DNA from: Takakia lepidozioides
Lineage: Eukaryota > Streptophyta > Takakiopsida > Takakiales > Takakiaceae
Length of the DNA stretch: 60,000 nt
Direction: 5' to 3'
NCBI GenBank assembly: GCA_030704615.1
Contig: CM060732.1
Location: 28,751,053-28,811,052, forward strand
The position numbers and the translations under genes were made by a program. Each line of letters starts with the position of its first letter. Positions within the stretch are counted from its first letter, which is position 1. Below the pieces are notes generated by a model. That model had not been told where the DNA came from, ran no database searches, and worked only from the letters and a program-made list of their open reading frames with translations. This document shows positions 46,248 through 57,022 of the stretch, piece after piece.

Positions 46248-46310
46248 CAGAAACCATGAGCCATGAGCCATGAGCCGCATGAGCCGCATGAGCGGTGAGC
46301 CGAAGTCTAA
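46248..46310. repeat. Short tandem repeat of CATGAGC(CG) units
   Basis: CATGAGC followed by C, CG or GG repeats about six times with 7-10 base spacing. Nothing else is visible in 45,666-46,800 except diverged pieces of the palindrome motif (AAATGCGGCA at about 46,351, AATGCGGCG at about 46,428, GGTGCCGCAT at about 46,718). Confidence 0.8.
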
Positions 46311-46806
46311 GATACGCGGATTTCATGAGCGGACTCCTCCAAATTTGGAAATGCGGCAGATTAAACAAGTATTAAAATAATAGTTTTTTTATTTGACCTT
46401 GCCGTTTTTGGACGTTCCAGATCATGTAATGCGGCGAAGATATGTCGTCAGTAACAAGTCCGCTCATGGTTTTTTAGATCCGCTCATGGAAATAAGTGAC
46501 CGTGCAACGGGAAATCCAGTATACCACTGCAAAAGGACGTCGCATACTGGCCTGTATAGAGTATTCCGCGGTTTTACATGCCTTAACATTGGAATGAAGC
46601 TGACCCTTTTGCCGCGATTGAACCAATGGAGTCTGCACCAATACAGTCTGCAGTACTTCACAATTCTGTCTTCTTCGGGTATTCGGCGGGAAAGGTTTGC
46701 AAACTGAACTGGGAAATAGGGTGCCGCATTAGGGTTCGCACGTGCGAAATTTCGGAGCGGTTTGGTGTTGGCGAAGGCCGCCTCTGGGGTACCTACGACG
46801 ATACTT

Positions 46807-46828
46807 GGAAATGCGGCGCCGCATTTCC
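46807..46828. repeat. Isolated perfect 22-bp palindrome of family 1
   Basis: Arms GGAAATGCGG and CCGCATTTCC around CG, followed by TTG, exactly as at the left edge of the main array at 50,739. The transposase copy B lies between these two sites, so they may mark the two sides of that element. Confidence 0.9.
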
Positions 46829-47335
46829 TTGTCGGAGGTCGAATGAGGAAAGCAAGTTTTCGGAAAGCAGAAAAACATGAACCCTCCAACATACAAAAAT
46901 ACATGCACGTGGAAAACAAGTTAAGTTATAGTTAAACAGAATGTCAGAGAGGATGGGGGTTACCAATGGCCAGGTGGGGCTGGGTATTAGATGGGGGGCT
47001 CACTGGTATGATGTTTTGGAATTTTTCGAAAATGGGATGCCCTTGCGGTGGTGTTGGGTAATTAAATTTTGCACTGAGCCCCCGCACATCTGAATTGGGG
47101 GGGTGAGCTTGGTTGTTTGGTATCCTCAGTCCCCATCCTTCTCACAGGTCCGGTCTTCCCCAACTTGGTGCTGTTCTTCTGTGTGGGGGAAAGGTCTGGG
47201 GACGTCAGTGCGCTGCACCATCCGAAATCCTGCGGCGGTAAGGGCGTCGGCCTCAACCTGACTCAGATCGCAGCCTGGTTCCACCGGCCACACCGGGGGA
47301 GCCTCTGGCATTGTTTGTATGCCGTACTTGGGCTT

Positions 47336-50300
47336 TCATACACGCAAGTCATAATGTCGTGCCTGCAGAACCAGAACTGGGTGGTTGTCGCCTCCGCAAA
47401 CTTTGCATGGACAAATCTTCCTGTAAAAGTAGGAGCAGGGACAGCCCCATCTGGATTCCCTTATCATCTCTAAACAACGTTGCCGTGTATCCACACGAAT
47501 TGCGGAACACCTTCCTCGAAACGACGGCTTTGTGCGAGCAATTCTCCACTGTGATGCAGACACAGTCGTCTCCACAATGGCTTGGCCATACTGCATAACA
47601 GCGGGCGGAATGTGGGGCAAGGGAGCGGTGGGAATTTTTGCACGAAATCCCCGGTTGAAGGCGACGGCGATCTGGAATTTCTTGGGCTTCCACTGCTGGA
47701 AGACACATTGTGCGGCAACATGACGGGACCTCGAGGTGCTGTCCGAATGTTCCTGTCGGATCTCCAGGAATCCTCTTCGCACCCGGGTTCCTCTTCAATC
47801 CTCCGCCTGACAGGGCGAGTCCGGACGTCCCCCTCTAGGTGTTCACCTCTGCGGTGCAGAGGCGTCCCTTTGATCTTCTCTCGCAATGCTGTCGCCCATT
47901 TCACTGGATTCTTGGACCTCGAAGCTGTTCGTACCAACAATTCCTCCCTGTCCGGCCCAAAGCCCCATTGTTTGCCGCTCAGGAACTTGTAGTACGTGGC
48001 TTGCTGCATGATTGCTCTGTCGATGTCCTCCGTTGTGGCCGTCACTACGTCCACCAGATGTGCGGCAGAAGACGCTCGCCAGGAGGAGTGGACCGATTCT
48101 GCCATATTCGTGTTCGGCATGTCCGTGTCGGAATCCAAGCACCGCTCCTAGAAGGACACAAACAATGGTGAGGGACCAATCGAAATGTCCGTAACAGAAA
48201 GACAAATGAACGAAAATGACAGCAGCCTACCTCCCGCATGTACTGTCCGAACTGTCGATACCGAAAATGCCACCACCCCAACCAGCTGTGCAATGCTCCC
48301 AGATTGGTTGTCTCCACTGCACCTGACGTGTTCCACCAAGCCTCGATGATAGCAAACTTAACCTCCGCGTCATCAAATGTGGGTGCATCCTTCCACGCCG
48401 TACAAAGGACACGGTGTTCAGCCTGGAATGAGCTAGCAACAAATTTGGTAGTGTAGTGGGATAGACTCTGCATCCAATGGAATCCACAGGATCTCTCTTT
48501 CCCCTCCATTGGAACATTGGGGTCCTCACCGTACACACGCCGCACCGCTGCCCAGTTGGCCTGAGCGTTGTCTGCCATGAATCCCCTGAAATTGGGCTCT
48601 GGCAATCCCGCCCTTGCCATCTGCTCGTTTATGCCCTCCCACAGATGCATCTCGGACTGTGTGTCCTCCCCTTTCATCTCGCAGATTGCAATCGTCATGA
48701 GCCTCTTGGAGTGATAGTCATAAACATGCGCACCCATAGTCACCCACTGATGGTTTGTAATTCGCTTGATGTGATCAAACATCACCCAAGCATTCGACAA
48801 GTTTCCAGTTGTCATGCGAGTGACCAAGTCGACTCCACTCCCAGGCCCACACGTCGACATTTTGAAAATGTAACAACGATCGGATTCGCTGCCTTGCCCT
48901 GGAAACCTGCTACCTTGGATGTAGTCATATCCAGTCATTCGTTTCACCTCCAGGATTGAGTACATGTCCGACCCCCTGCCGAACTCCTGCTTGCAAGATA
49001 CGATGTGATTCCGCACATTCGGACTACAAACGTGCGAGACGGACTCCAAGAGGTCACGCATCTCGTCTTCGGTCAAGGGCTCTCGGTCGGAACCATCTTC
49101 AGACATGATTTTGCCAAGAGCAATCTTGTGGGCTGCCTTCAGCTGAATCTGCTTTGGTCTGGCTCCGGGGCTCAATTTCACCTCCTCTTTTATGATCGTG
49201 TGCTTCCTGCACAGCCTCACGCATGTTGCCTCTCGCCAAGGGGTGGCAGTGGACCCCAACGTGTATGCAAGCTCTAGTCAAGTCCGGGAGCAAATGGAAC
49301 GTAATATTGCTTGGCTCTGCACATGGACATGCACGTCGGTGGTTCTTTGCAATGTGCACACTTGAAAGAACCCGCAGGAGCTTGGCTGGAGACAATGAAT
49401 GGATGATGCGTTTGTGCCAGTCCAATCCGTCTCGTTTCTCCGCCCTCCTTTGGAGAGAAAGTGGAAGCAGGTGGGATTGAGGCACCTCAGCTTCCCCGCA
49501 CAGAGGACATATCGTACACGAACACCATCAGCAATTTTCGTGCTACTGGTCTTCGTCACACACCAGGGGTGTCCGTCATGCTTTCGATCCATGTCTGTTA
49601 ACATCCCGGAGGCTTTGTTTGACGAAGAAACAGGTGGAAACTCGAAGATGACATTGCCATCGACTTCGGGAGGCAGAAACGTTACCTTTCTGACTGGGAA
49701 TTTGGCATAGTCGAGAGCAGCCAGCTCGGAGCGAGAACCATCGAGGTGATGTTGTCGTAGGAGCTGCACAATGGACCGGGTTGGAGTTATGCTCGAGGGC
49801 ACATGCGTAGCACCTACAGAGACGTCCATGCCGGATTTGAACGACCGTGTGGAGGACATGGGTACCTCAATGCAATCATCTTCCTCGTCGGAAATGTCGA
49901 ATACGTCCACACGAGAAGCTATGGAGGGTCTTGACGGTCCAGGTCGGGAATGATTATCGTTGCATACCTCTCTGTTGGCAGTGGCCGCCTCTCGGTTTCC
50001 GGACTCCTTTGTGGATGGTGTGGGCAGCGACTGATTCGGAAAGGGAATGGGCATTCCCACAGCTCGGTACAGGATGGTGTCTGACGGGGGAACGTGCCAT
50101 TCGATTCCGCAACCTCCGTCGTTACCTAGCACGACAATGGTCTCGTCAACCTGTCCAGGAACATCCTTCCTTTCTTCTTCCAAATAAACTGTGCCCGGTT
50201 TGAGCTTGAATTTGGAACAAAGGTAAGTTTCAGTCACTCTGCAAAGTCCTCCCTCGTTTGGGATCCAGGCTCTCCCAAGTTGCGGAGGACAGCAAACTAT

Positions 50301-50342
50301 AGCGTAGGAATTCGGAGCCATCGAACCGCACGGAGTTGGCAA
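47336..50342 (-). pseudogene. SWIM-type MULE transposase (copy B)
   Basis: The best-preserved transposase in the window. The N-terminal part, 50,342-49,278, has a Ser/acid-rich linker and KVTFLPPEVDGNVIFEFPPV. A Cys/His zinc domain (CLNPTCFHFL; TRACIHVGVHCHPL) is spread over three frames near 49,500-49,230. The main block, 49,259-48,231, contains YDYIQGSRFPGQ, HVYDYHSKRLMTIAICEMK (first acidic region, about 48,720), NFRGFMADNAQANW (second Asp, about 48,572) and RSCGFHWMQSL (the C-x2-H motif after it, about 48,488). An 83-bp intron (48,230-48,148, GAG|GTAGGC to TTCTAG|GAG) is followed by DMPNTNMAESVHSSW (candidate catalytic Glu, about 48,110) and a Cys-rich SWIM-like end (CPCSYFYRK, CPCKVC, near 47,420-47,380). 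Mutator-like transposases cut and paste their element by a DDE reaction at terminal repeats. Two or more frameshifts near 49,260-49,480 make this copy doubtful as a working gene. Confidence 0.82.
48148..48230 (-). other. 83-bp intron in transposase copy B
   Basis: The minus-strand donor GAG|GTAGGC and acceptor CTTCTAG|GAG join MRE to ERCLDSDTDMP in frame. The position matches the 423-bp intron of copy A, so the intron is ancestral. Unlike copy A it holds no palindromes. Confidence 0.75.
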
Positions 50343-50738
50343 GTGCGAGGTTCAGTATAGCGACAGACCAAGGCTCACAGGCACCATGCGGAGTCCATCG
50401 ACGATTGGAAGTCGCACATTGAAGTGGAAAGTATTGTTTCAAGCTACATGCATGAAGGTGGGAGGTTTGATTCCATAGCCAGTGAGTATGACAATGATGG
50501 CCGATTCGGCGACGAAATAACATCTCCTGACAGTTTCTCCCTGAGGGTGGATCCAGCAGTATTCTCGGTGCAGACAGGAACGTTCGCACTGACAAGTGCC
50601 AGACTGTTAGTTAAAACGGTCAGACAACCAAGTTGTGCTCATCAAGACTGGCCGCAATTGTGTTGTTTCGGAACAATGCAACCCATTCAGGTTCCAGATT
50701 TCCCGTCCCGAGTGATTCTTTCGATTGCTGGTGGACGG

Positions 50739-51710
50739 AAATACGGCGCCGCATTTCCTTGCATCTTGGTCATAAATGCGGAGGGAACGGAAATGCGGTT
50801 TCACGGAAATGCGGTACCGCATTTCCGTTCTTTACCGGGAACGGAAATAAGCAATGCCGTCTTACCGCACTTAAGTCGGGAACGGAAATAGTTGGTCCGG
50901 TACCGCATTTCCGTTCTGATTGAGAATTATGAACAACGGGAACAGAAATGCGGCACCGCATTTCCGTCCGAGTCGCACTTTCGACATTCCAGAACGGAAA
51001 TGCGGCGCCGCATTTCCATTTTGTATCTGATTTTTTGAGACAACTATCCAGAACGGAAATGCGGTACCGCATTTCCGTTCTGACTGAAAATCCATCAATT
51101 TTCCATCCGAGTCGCACCTCCCAACATTCCAGAACGGAAATTTCCGTTCCGAAAATGCGGTACCGCATTTCGTCCGGACATTCCAAAACGGAAATGCGGC
51201 GCCGCATTTCCGTTTTGTATGTGAGGCATGGAGCTGTGGAACGAAAATGCGGCACGCATTTCCGCCGTCAGATTAATACTCTACAGAACGGAAATGCGGT
51301 ACCGCATTTCCGTGAAATCCAACGGGAACAGAAATGCGGCACCGCATTTCCGTCCGAGTCGCGACATTCTAGAACGGAAATGCGGCGCCGCATTTCCGCC
51401 TGGAGCCGCCGGTGAGTTAATTTTCTGGTGAGGAACGGAAATGTTTTCCGCCCCCCGTTGAAACAGGGTTGGAACCGGGCTCATTTCCGCATAATTGGGG
51501 ATTCATCCCCCGGGGCAAGGGGGAAATGGCCCCGGGCCAACGGAAATTTTCCGGTCAAAATCGGGAACGGAAATGCGGCGCCGCATGTGGAGCTGTGCAC
51601 CGTATTTCCGTTCAACAACGTGGAACGGAAATGCGGTGCCGCATTTTCTTCCAACAAGTACGGATGTAGCTTCGTGATGGTACTTAACGGAAATGCGGCG
51701 CCGCATTCGC
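50739..51710. repeat. Main array of family 1 palindromes (arms GGAAATGCGG / CCGCATTTCC around YR)
   Basis: About 14 whole or nearly whole copies and several half-copies in 970 bp. Starts: 50,739 (CG), 50,805 (TA), 50,944 (CA), 50,996 (CG), 51,055 (TA), 51,151 (TA), 51,190 (CG), 51,242 (CA, deleted), 51,290 (TA), 51,330 (CA), 51,376 (CG), 51,569 (CG), 51,627 (TG), 51,689 (CG). Start-to-start distances are mostly 40-66 bp. The centre is always pyrimidine-purine. Spacers share phrases such as TCCGAGTCGC and ACATTCCAGAAC, so larger units were copied too. The array occupies the space between the divergent transposase (left) and ParB-methyltransferase gene (right). Open frames through it on either strand are artefacts of the repeat. 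Confidence 0.95.
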
Positions 51711-53389
51711 ATTTTCGCTCCAACTCATCAGACGCTGGGACGGAAATGCCTTGAAATGTGAACACGTGGAGCAACGGAATTGCTGCACATGTCGGCACTC
51801 TATCTGACTGAAGGGGCATGAGGCGGCGCGGCCTGACCGTTGGATAATGATGTTTGTTTTTCGGACGGCAGGCGTACCCTCAACGATTCGAATTTCGTAA
51901 TGACGCAAACTCCACGAGGAGACACTTTCGTCCAACCCTTTCGAACCCAAGTGGTGCATCACCGCCGTTTCATCTACTTTTGTCGTGTCTCCTCAGTCAC
52001 CCCTCTCGCGCCCTTTCCATCTGCACTTTGCCCCTTTTCCCTCTCTCTGTTCTTCTTATGCTCGAACCTGAGAGGGGGGGAGTTCGTGCACCAGACAGGA
52101 GACCTCGTCGCAAGCTCCGGAAATTATACTTCGGACGTAGCCAATGCCGAAGGGGAGGAAGCAGATGCGTCTACAGGAGGAGATTGCCATCCGAGCAGCA
52201 GGCCACTCAGGCAACCCAGCCACCAGTGAGAGCTCCATGCGATCGGGCTGCGCGCAGCTGATCGAGCACCGAACCCCCCATTTTGCTTCTGTAATCTTAG
52301 ACTGAATGCTAGGAGACTTGAATGCAGAACATGTTTGCATGCCTAACAGGAAAGGTGGACGTGCTGGAGGGATCGCAGGAATCCGAAGAGCCGCAGGAAG
52401 AGTCCGAGGAGCTAGCTGCAGCACGTACACCCACCCGATCCCCGAGCGCGGGGTATTCCTGCCGGGCCTAGCCCTCTGCGATTCAAAGACGCGTCTTCGA
52501 AGGGCAAGTTCAAAGTCCCAGAGATCGACTCGCGTTCTTCGGTCATGGAGAATCGCCAGCAGGGGTCGGGCCCTTCTCCAGCAAAGTCGAAGAAGAAGCA
52601 GCCCGTCCCTCTACTGGCTTCTGAACCGGCTCAGGCCGATCACCCCCCCAACGCGAATGAAGCAGCAGGGTAAAGACAGATTCAATTGCAGCAGACACCT
52701 TCACCTGCAAGGATGAGGAAGCAGAAGGCAATCAGGGCGACGGGCGAACAATCTCCCGCAAAACCGCTTCCACGAGCTGAAGCTCAGTCCTGGAGGATTT
52801 CCCGCCTGCAGATGTTGGGGCCGACTCTGCTGCAGCGAAGGCAATGGGATCGACCGTTTCTCGATTTGGTACCGGAGGAGGGTGCTGCCGCTCAACGTTC
52901 GCAGCAAGACCTCACCACCGATGAGCAAGCAGGCCCGGAGGAGGCCTCTGCAATGGCAGAATTGCCCGCAACAGGCCCAGACTGCACCCCACCGCCACTA
53001 CCGGCACCTACAGACATGTCTCCGGAGGATTTCAAAAGTGCAGCGGATAAAATGTTGGAGGAGACACACAGTAGCATTGGCAGAGTTCTGGGCAGCAGGG
53101 TATTCCAGCGGACTCTTCGAATCCCACTCTGTCGCATGGTCTCCCTTCCCATCGTCAGGCAGGCCCTTCCCGGAGATGTGGATAAGCTCAAGTTCGCATT
53201 TCGAGAAGGGTACCGTCTGGGATCGGCAGCGTTTTACGTTTCCATTGAGAATGAGGACGGCGAAACTCGTGGACCCACTGCCGATGAATTGTCAACGTGG
53301 GATACCCACTGGCACACTCGCAACACGAATTCGAGGCGACGCTGAAGGGTGATCCGACTTCGGCCATATGTGGGGTAAAATGTTCTTTG

Positions 53390-53419
53390 TGGGACGGGAA
53401 TCACCGACTTCTCGCCTGG
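53390..53419 (+). other. ParB/Srx-type core motif
   Basis: Translation WDGNHRLLAW. Proteins of the ParB/sulfiredoxin fold carry D-G-x-H/R-R-x-x-A here, where the Arg contacts nucleotide or DNA phosphate. The preceding 70 residues have the expected pattern of two strands and a helix ending in Gly. In true ParB proteins this fold binds and hydrolyses CTP or cleaves DNA, and a separate helix-turn-helix reads palindromic parS; I do not see that second domain. Confidence 0.65.
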
Positions 53420-53544
53420 TGGGAGTACATCAAGCAGAACCATGCCAAGCACATTGGCTGGCATTACATGGTGGAGTGTGTCATCCTCAAGGTGAAGGCG
53501 GCAGACTCCTCCCTGCTCAAGAATGCCATGGCGGACCTCAACTC

Positions 53545-53656
53545 GTAAGATACTCATACCCTCCCTAGCACGTTCGAAATGCGGTGCCGCATTTCGGTTT
53601 CCATTCTGGTTTGTTTCCGTGCTTCCGTGTACTGAACTGGAGAGTGTGCCTTGCAG
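53545..53656 (+). other. Intron of the ParB-methyltransferase gene containing a family 1 palindrome
   Basis: The donor AACTC|GTAAGA and acceptor CCTTGCAG|GGTC join in frame (NS|VTENAYVHTH). The palindrome at 53,575-53,596 has centre TG and lies wholly within the intron. Confidence 0.75.
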
Positions 53657-54769
53657 GGTCACTGAGAATGCGTACGTGCATACCCACATGGCACATATGC
53701 TGTACAGGGTGAGGAAAACTGGTCTCACTGATCCGCAGATGTTTGCGGAAATGCTGGAGCCCGAGCTCATTCAGAAAGCCGTTGCAAAAACAGACCGGAC
53801 ATGGTATCGTCTCACTATGGATGGAATGGTGGAGGTGATATACGAAGTAAGTCGTCCTCCAATTTCCCTCTGCTCATCCTTCCCCAATTTCCAGTAATTT
53901 CCACATGAATCGAATGTAACGCTTCTGCATGTTTTTGTTGGCAGTCAAACATCAAGCTGGATTGGCCCATGCCAAACGCTTCTTCATGGAAAGTGAGGGG
54001 CAGGTCAAAACGTTGCAGTCATTGACTGAGCACTTGAAGGAAGCCGGTGTCAAGTCCAGAACCAAATACAAGTCAAAGCTTGTGAAGCTGGTGGCAATTG
54101 CAGATCCGGCACTTGGAAAGGACTTCATCCCCGAGATTGCAAAACACTATTCTCGGGCCATGCACGACCATGCAATTGGAGAAACTGCATCACCTCTCAA
54201 CGGCATGTGTGGAGGCGAAAGAGAAGGTGAGGTTTCAATGCACTGAAGTTCCTTCCTAGCAATAGCCACTCTCTTCCAGCTCCTGACATTGGATCGGAAA
54301 TGGCAGACACGGTGGCTGTCGATCTGGAATGCATCCGAGAGCATAAGGACAATGTGGTCTTTTCCACTGGAAGTTTCCGACCCTGCAGTGGATGTGTGGC
54401 TCAACCGCATGACTTGGTGGTTCCAGGTAATTCAAGGTACTTCCCCAGATTTGCTTTTCTGAAATGAATTCCCTGAACTGCTACGTGACAATGCATTTGG
54501 GAATCGCAGGTAATGTCGAATGCGAAGGAGCAAGTCGTAATGCACACAAATTCGTTCGGCTTGTACGTCAAATGGGATGGAACACAGACATTGGAAGACT
54601 ACGTGACACGTTTCAGATGTGCGTACAAGGACAACCTTTTCGCCAGAGAGCTACAGACAGCAAGAAGGAGCGTGGAGTTTACACATCAGGAGGGGAGCGG
54701 GGAAAGCTGCAATGCGAATTGTTTACAGGTGAAGCACAGCTGCCCTTGTATGCGAAGCCTGGTTACGAG

Positions 54770-54872
54770 GTTTGTCTCGGAAATGCGGCACCGCATTCGC
54801 ATTTTATGTTTTCGGTGGCACTCTGCAGTAGGTTGGTCTCAACTTTGCTCACGCATGCTGACTGCCTTGCAG
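54770..54872 (+). other. Second intron with a family 1 palindrome
   Basis: The donor ACGAG|GTTTGT and acceptor CCTTGCAG|GTATATG join in frame (LVTR|YMKYVLL). The palindrome at 54,779-54,800 has centre CA; the right arm is partly diverged (CCGCATTCGC). Confidence 0.7.
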
Positions 54873-57022
54873 GTATATGAAATACGTGCTCCTTCAGACA
54901 GGGGCCCTGGCTCAAGAGCCCCCGTTCTTCATGGCTTGGACCGTGGCGGGCCCAAGCTGTGTCTACACACCCGAGATGCAGAAACAATGGCATCCCGCGC
55001 ATCTCGTTGGATGCCCGTGGTACCTGGACATGTCTGGCGGTATTGTTGACGAGTCTGAGAAAGATCTGCACGCCTTGGCAGAAGAGAAGAGAAAGGAAAG
55101 ACGTGTCCCTGCTGGGCCAAAGTCGGCAAAGGAATCTGCTGCTCTGGAAGAATCCAGAAAGGCAGCTGAGATGGCACAAAAGACGGTGGATGCAGCTGTG
55201 CAGGCCCAACAGAAGGGGTCGAAGAAGAGGACTCGCCAGCAAGGAGCAGCTGTTGTGACACCCGCCAAAACGAAGAAGCAGAAACAGCCTGTTCAGGAAG
55301 AGGGTGAGGAAGAGGACTCCGATGGAGACTTTGCAACCAGCCCACCCCCCCAAACGCAGGCTGCCTCCCCTGTGCCCACGTTGTCACGAGAGGCACGAGA
55401 ACTGGCTCGGCAAAGAAGGCACTCTTCAACCCCCAGGGGGGCACCCTTTCGAGCCGGTGGAAATGAAGAGGCCGAAAGTGGCTCCCGAAACAGTAGTCCA
55501 GTGTGTAAATGAGAGTTTCTTGGCGGCTTTGGATGGACGGGCAGCCAAGTTGGCATACATGAAGACCATGGAGGGTCTGAAGGGCAGAGCACTGAAGAAG
55601 GCGACTGCCGAAGAGCCTTCCGACACCCCAGGATTTCAGAATATGGTCTCGTTCTTTGAGAGGGTGTGTGCAGACAAGGATTGTAGGAGGGGCGGAAATG
55701 CCACCGAGTGGTCTTGCGATATGATCATCTTGGATATTCCGGACGGAGAGCCTGTGGAAGGACTGCAAGCTTTGCCATCTTGGCTGCTTTGTGAAGGAGA
55801 ACTCCACCTTTGCTTTCCGGAAGGAGGGAGGAAAGGTTGACCCGAACTGCGACCCCTCGATTACGACGTTCTGTTCAACAACGTTCCCAAGGAACTTCTC
55901 CCAGCCTCACTTCAACGGAACCCCTGCGGTACTCACGGACTCGGAGCCCTGCCTTCATTCAGACAATTATGGAGACATGCACAGACGTGGAGGGCACAGT
56001 GCTCGACCTCATCTGTGGGACAGGTATGCAGAATCTTGATCTATGCTGTTCTGCAAATTCTCGTTAGGATGTAGTTCGCAACATCTGAAGCGCCATGTGG
56101 TAATGTGTGGATGGCATTGTAACAGGTGCCTCAATGTGGGCTGGGCGGTTTTCCGACCGGCACCTCTTTGCCTACGAGGAGGATTCATCCGTGTGGGGAT
56201 CCCATCTGGAGGGCTGCAACGGAATGTTAAGGCTCCCGACAGAGCGGAAGTCTCCTCGGATTCGTCGGAGTCCGAGGAAGACACAGTGGACATTGATGCG
56301 GAGGAGAACCCGGAATACGAGTGAGTGCAAACATTGTAAGTTTGCAAAGCCTTCTGGGTCATTTTGTCAAACGAATTTCCGACTGTGGTTCTCATTAGTC
56401 TCGTTGATGATTGTCATGTGCAGGATTGCAGGGTCCGGTCGAAACATGTAGGGCCTACACTTCCTGCCAGGAAGAATGTCCCGTTCTTTGCGAGGGCCGA
56501 CTTCATGACGAGCCCGGTGAGGGACTACTCCCTTCCTAGTTATGCAGCTAAACTCGCAAATACAGCGATTAGAAGAAGTGAGAATCCCAGTAAAGTAGAG
56601 CAGATTTTGGAGAGGGCTAGGGAGGACAGAAGGATAAGGAAAGAGTTGGCAGCAGCTCAGACAGGTAGACGGGTACGAAAGTACATATGTGATTCAGCGG
56701 ATGAGAGCGACGCAGACAGGGAGGAAGACGACCCAACGGAGGTGAGATGGACAGTTCCGCAAGGGGAAGATGGGATTTTCGAAAGCCTGGCCAACGAGCA
56801 GTCCGCTGGAGATGAGAAAGGCACTGAGGGGGTGGAGGCGGAGCAGGACAGTCTAGAACAGGATGAGGGATGATTTTCAAGATTAATAGAATTTTAATGA
56901 AGTCTCTGTAAATGTAAATTCTCTTCCAGAGTATATAAAGGAAATTCTGCCCGACATTCGTGACCCCTCTCCAGTGTGCATTCCAGCCACACAATCGCCC
57001 AAACCACGACGCTCCCAAAATC

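Larger units (their letters stand above)
52144..56873 (+). pseudogene. Multi-exon gene with ParB/sulfiredoxin-like and beta-class DNA methyltransferase-like domains
   Basis: Exons by splice signals and frame: 52144-52225, 52350-52669, 52712-53544, 53657-53846, 53945-54226, 54280-54426, 54510-54769, 54873-56023, 56126-56320, 56432-56873 (about 1,300 codons). The start MPKGRKQMRLQEE is basic; an acidic linker follows. The ParB/Srx-like part runs from IPLCRMVSLPIVRQ through KLKFAFREGYRLGSAAFYVS to LWDGNHRLLAW (53,390-53,419), matching the DGxHRxxA core. After a middle region and a Lys/Glu coiled segment (about 55,050-55,250) comes DMIILDIPDG (55,718-55,747), in the place of methyltransferase motif IV. 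Later comes VLDLICGTGASMWAGR with FAYEED (motifs I-II, 55,999 across an intron). IV-before-I is the order of beta-class N4-cytosine/N6-adenine methyltransferases. Motif IV has Asp instead of an aromatic residue. ParB-methylase fusions are known in bacteria and phages. Several frameshifts (near 52,455, 53,300, 53,945-54,200, 55,440, 55,800 and 56,220) suggest decay or sequence errors. The tail is acidic. Confidence 0.65.

Noticed and set aside
50770-51754. Long open frames on both strands through the palindrome array (for example 161 residues minus, 155 and 108 residues plus) with repeated peptides such as RKCGAAFPF and NGNAAPHFRS
   Set aside because: They are translations of the 22-bp palindrome, which is open in all frames and reads the same on both strands; there is no protein family and the peptides follow the DNA repeat.
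54763-55807. Minus-strand frames of 196 and 292 residues
   Set aside because: They are antisense shadows of the spliced + strand ParB-methyltransferase gene, whose exons and splice sites are consistent.
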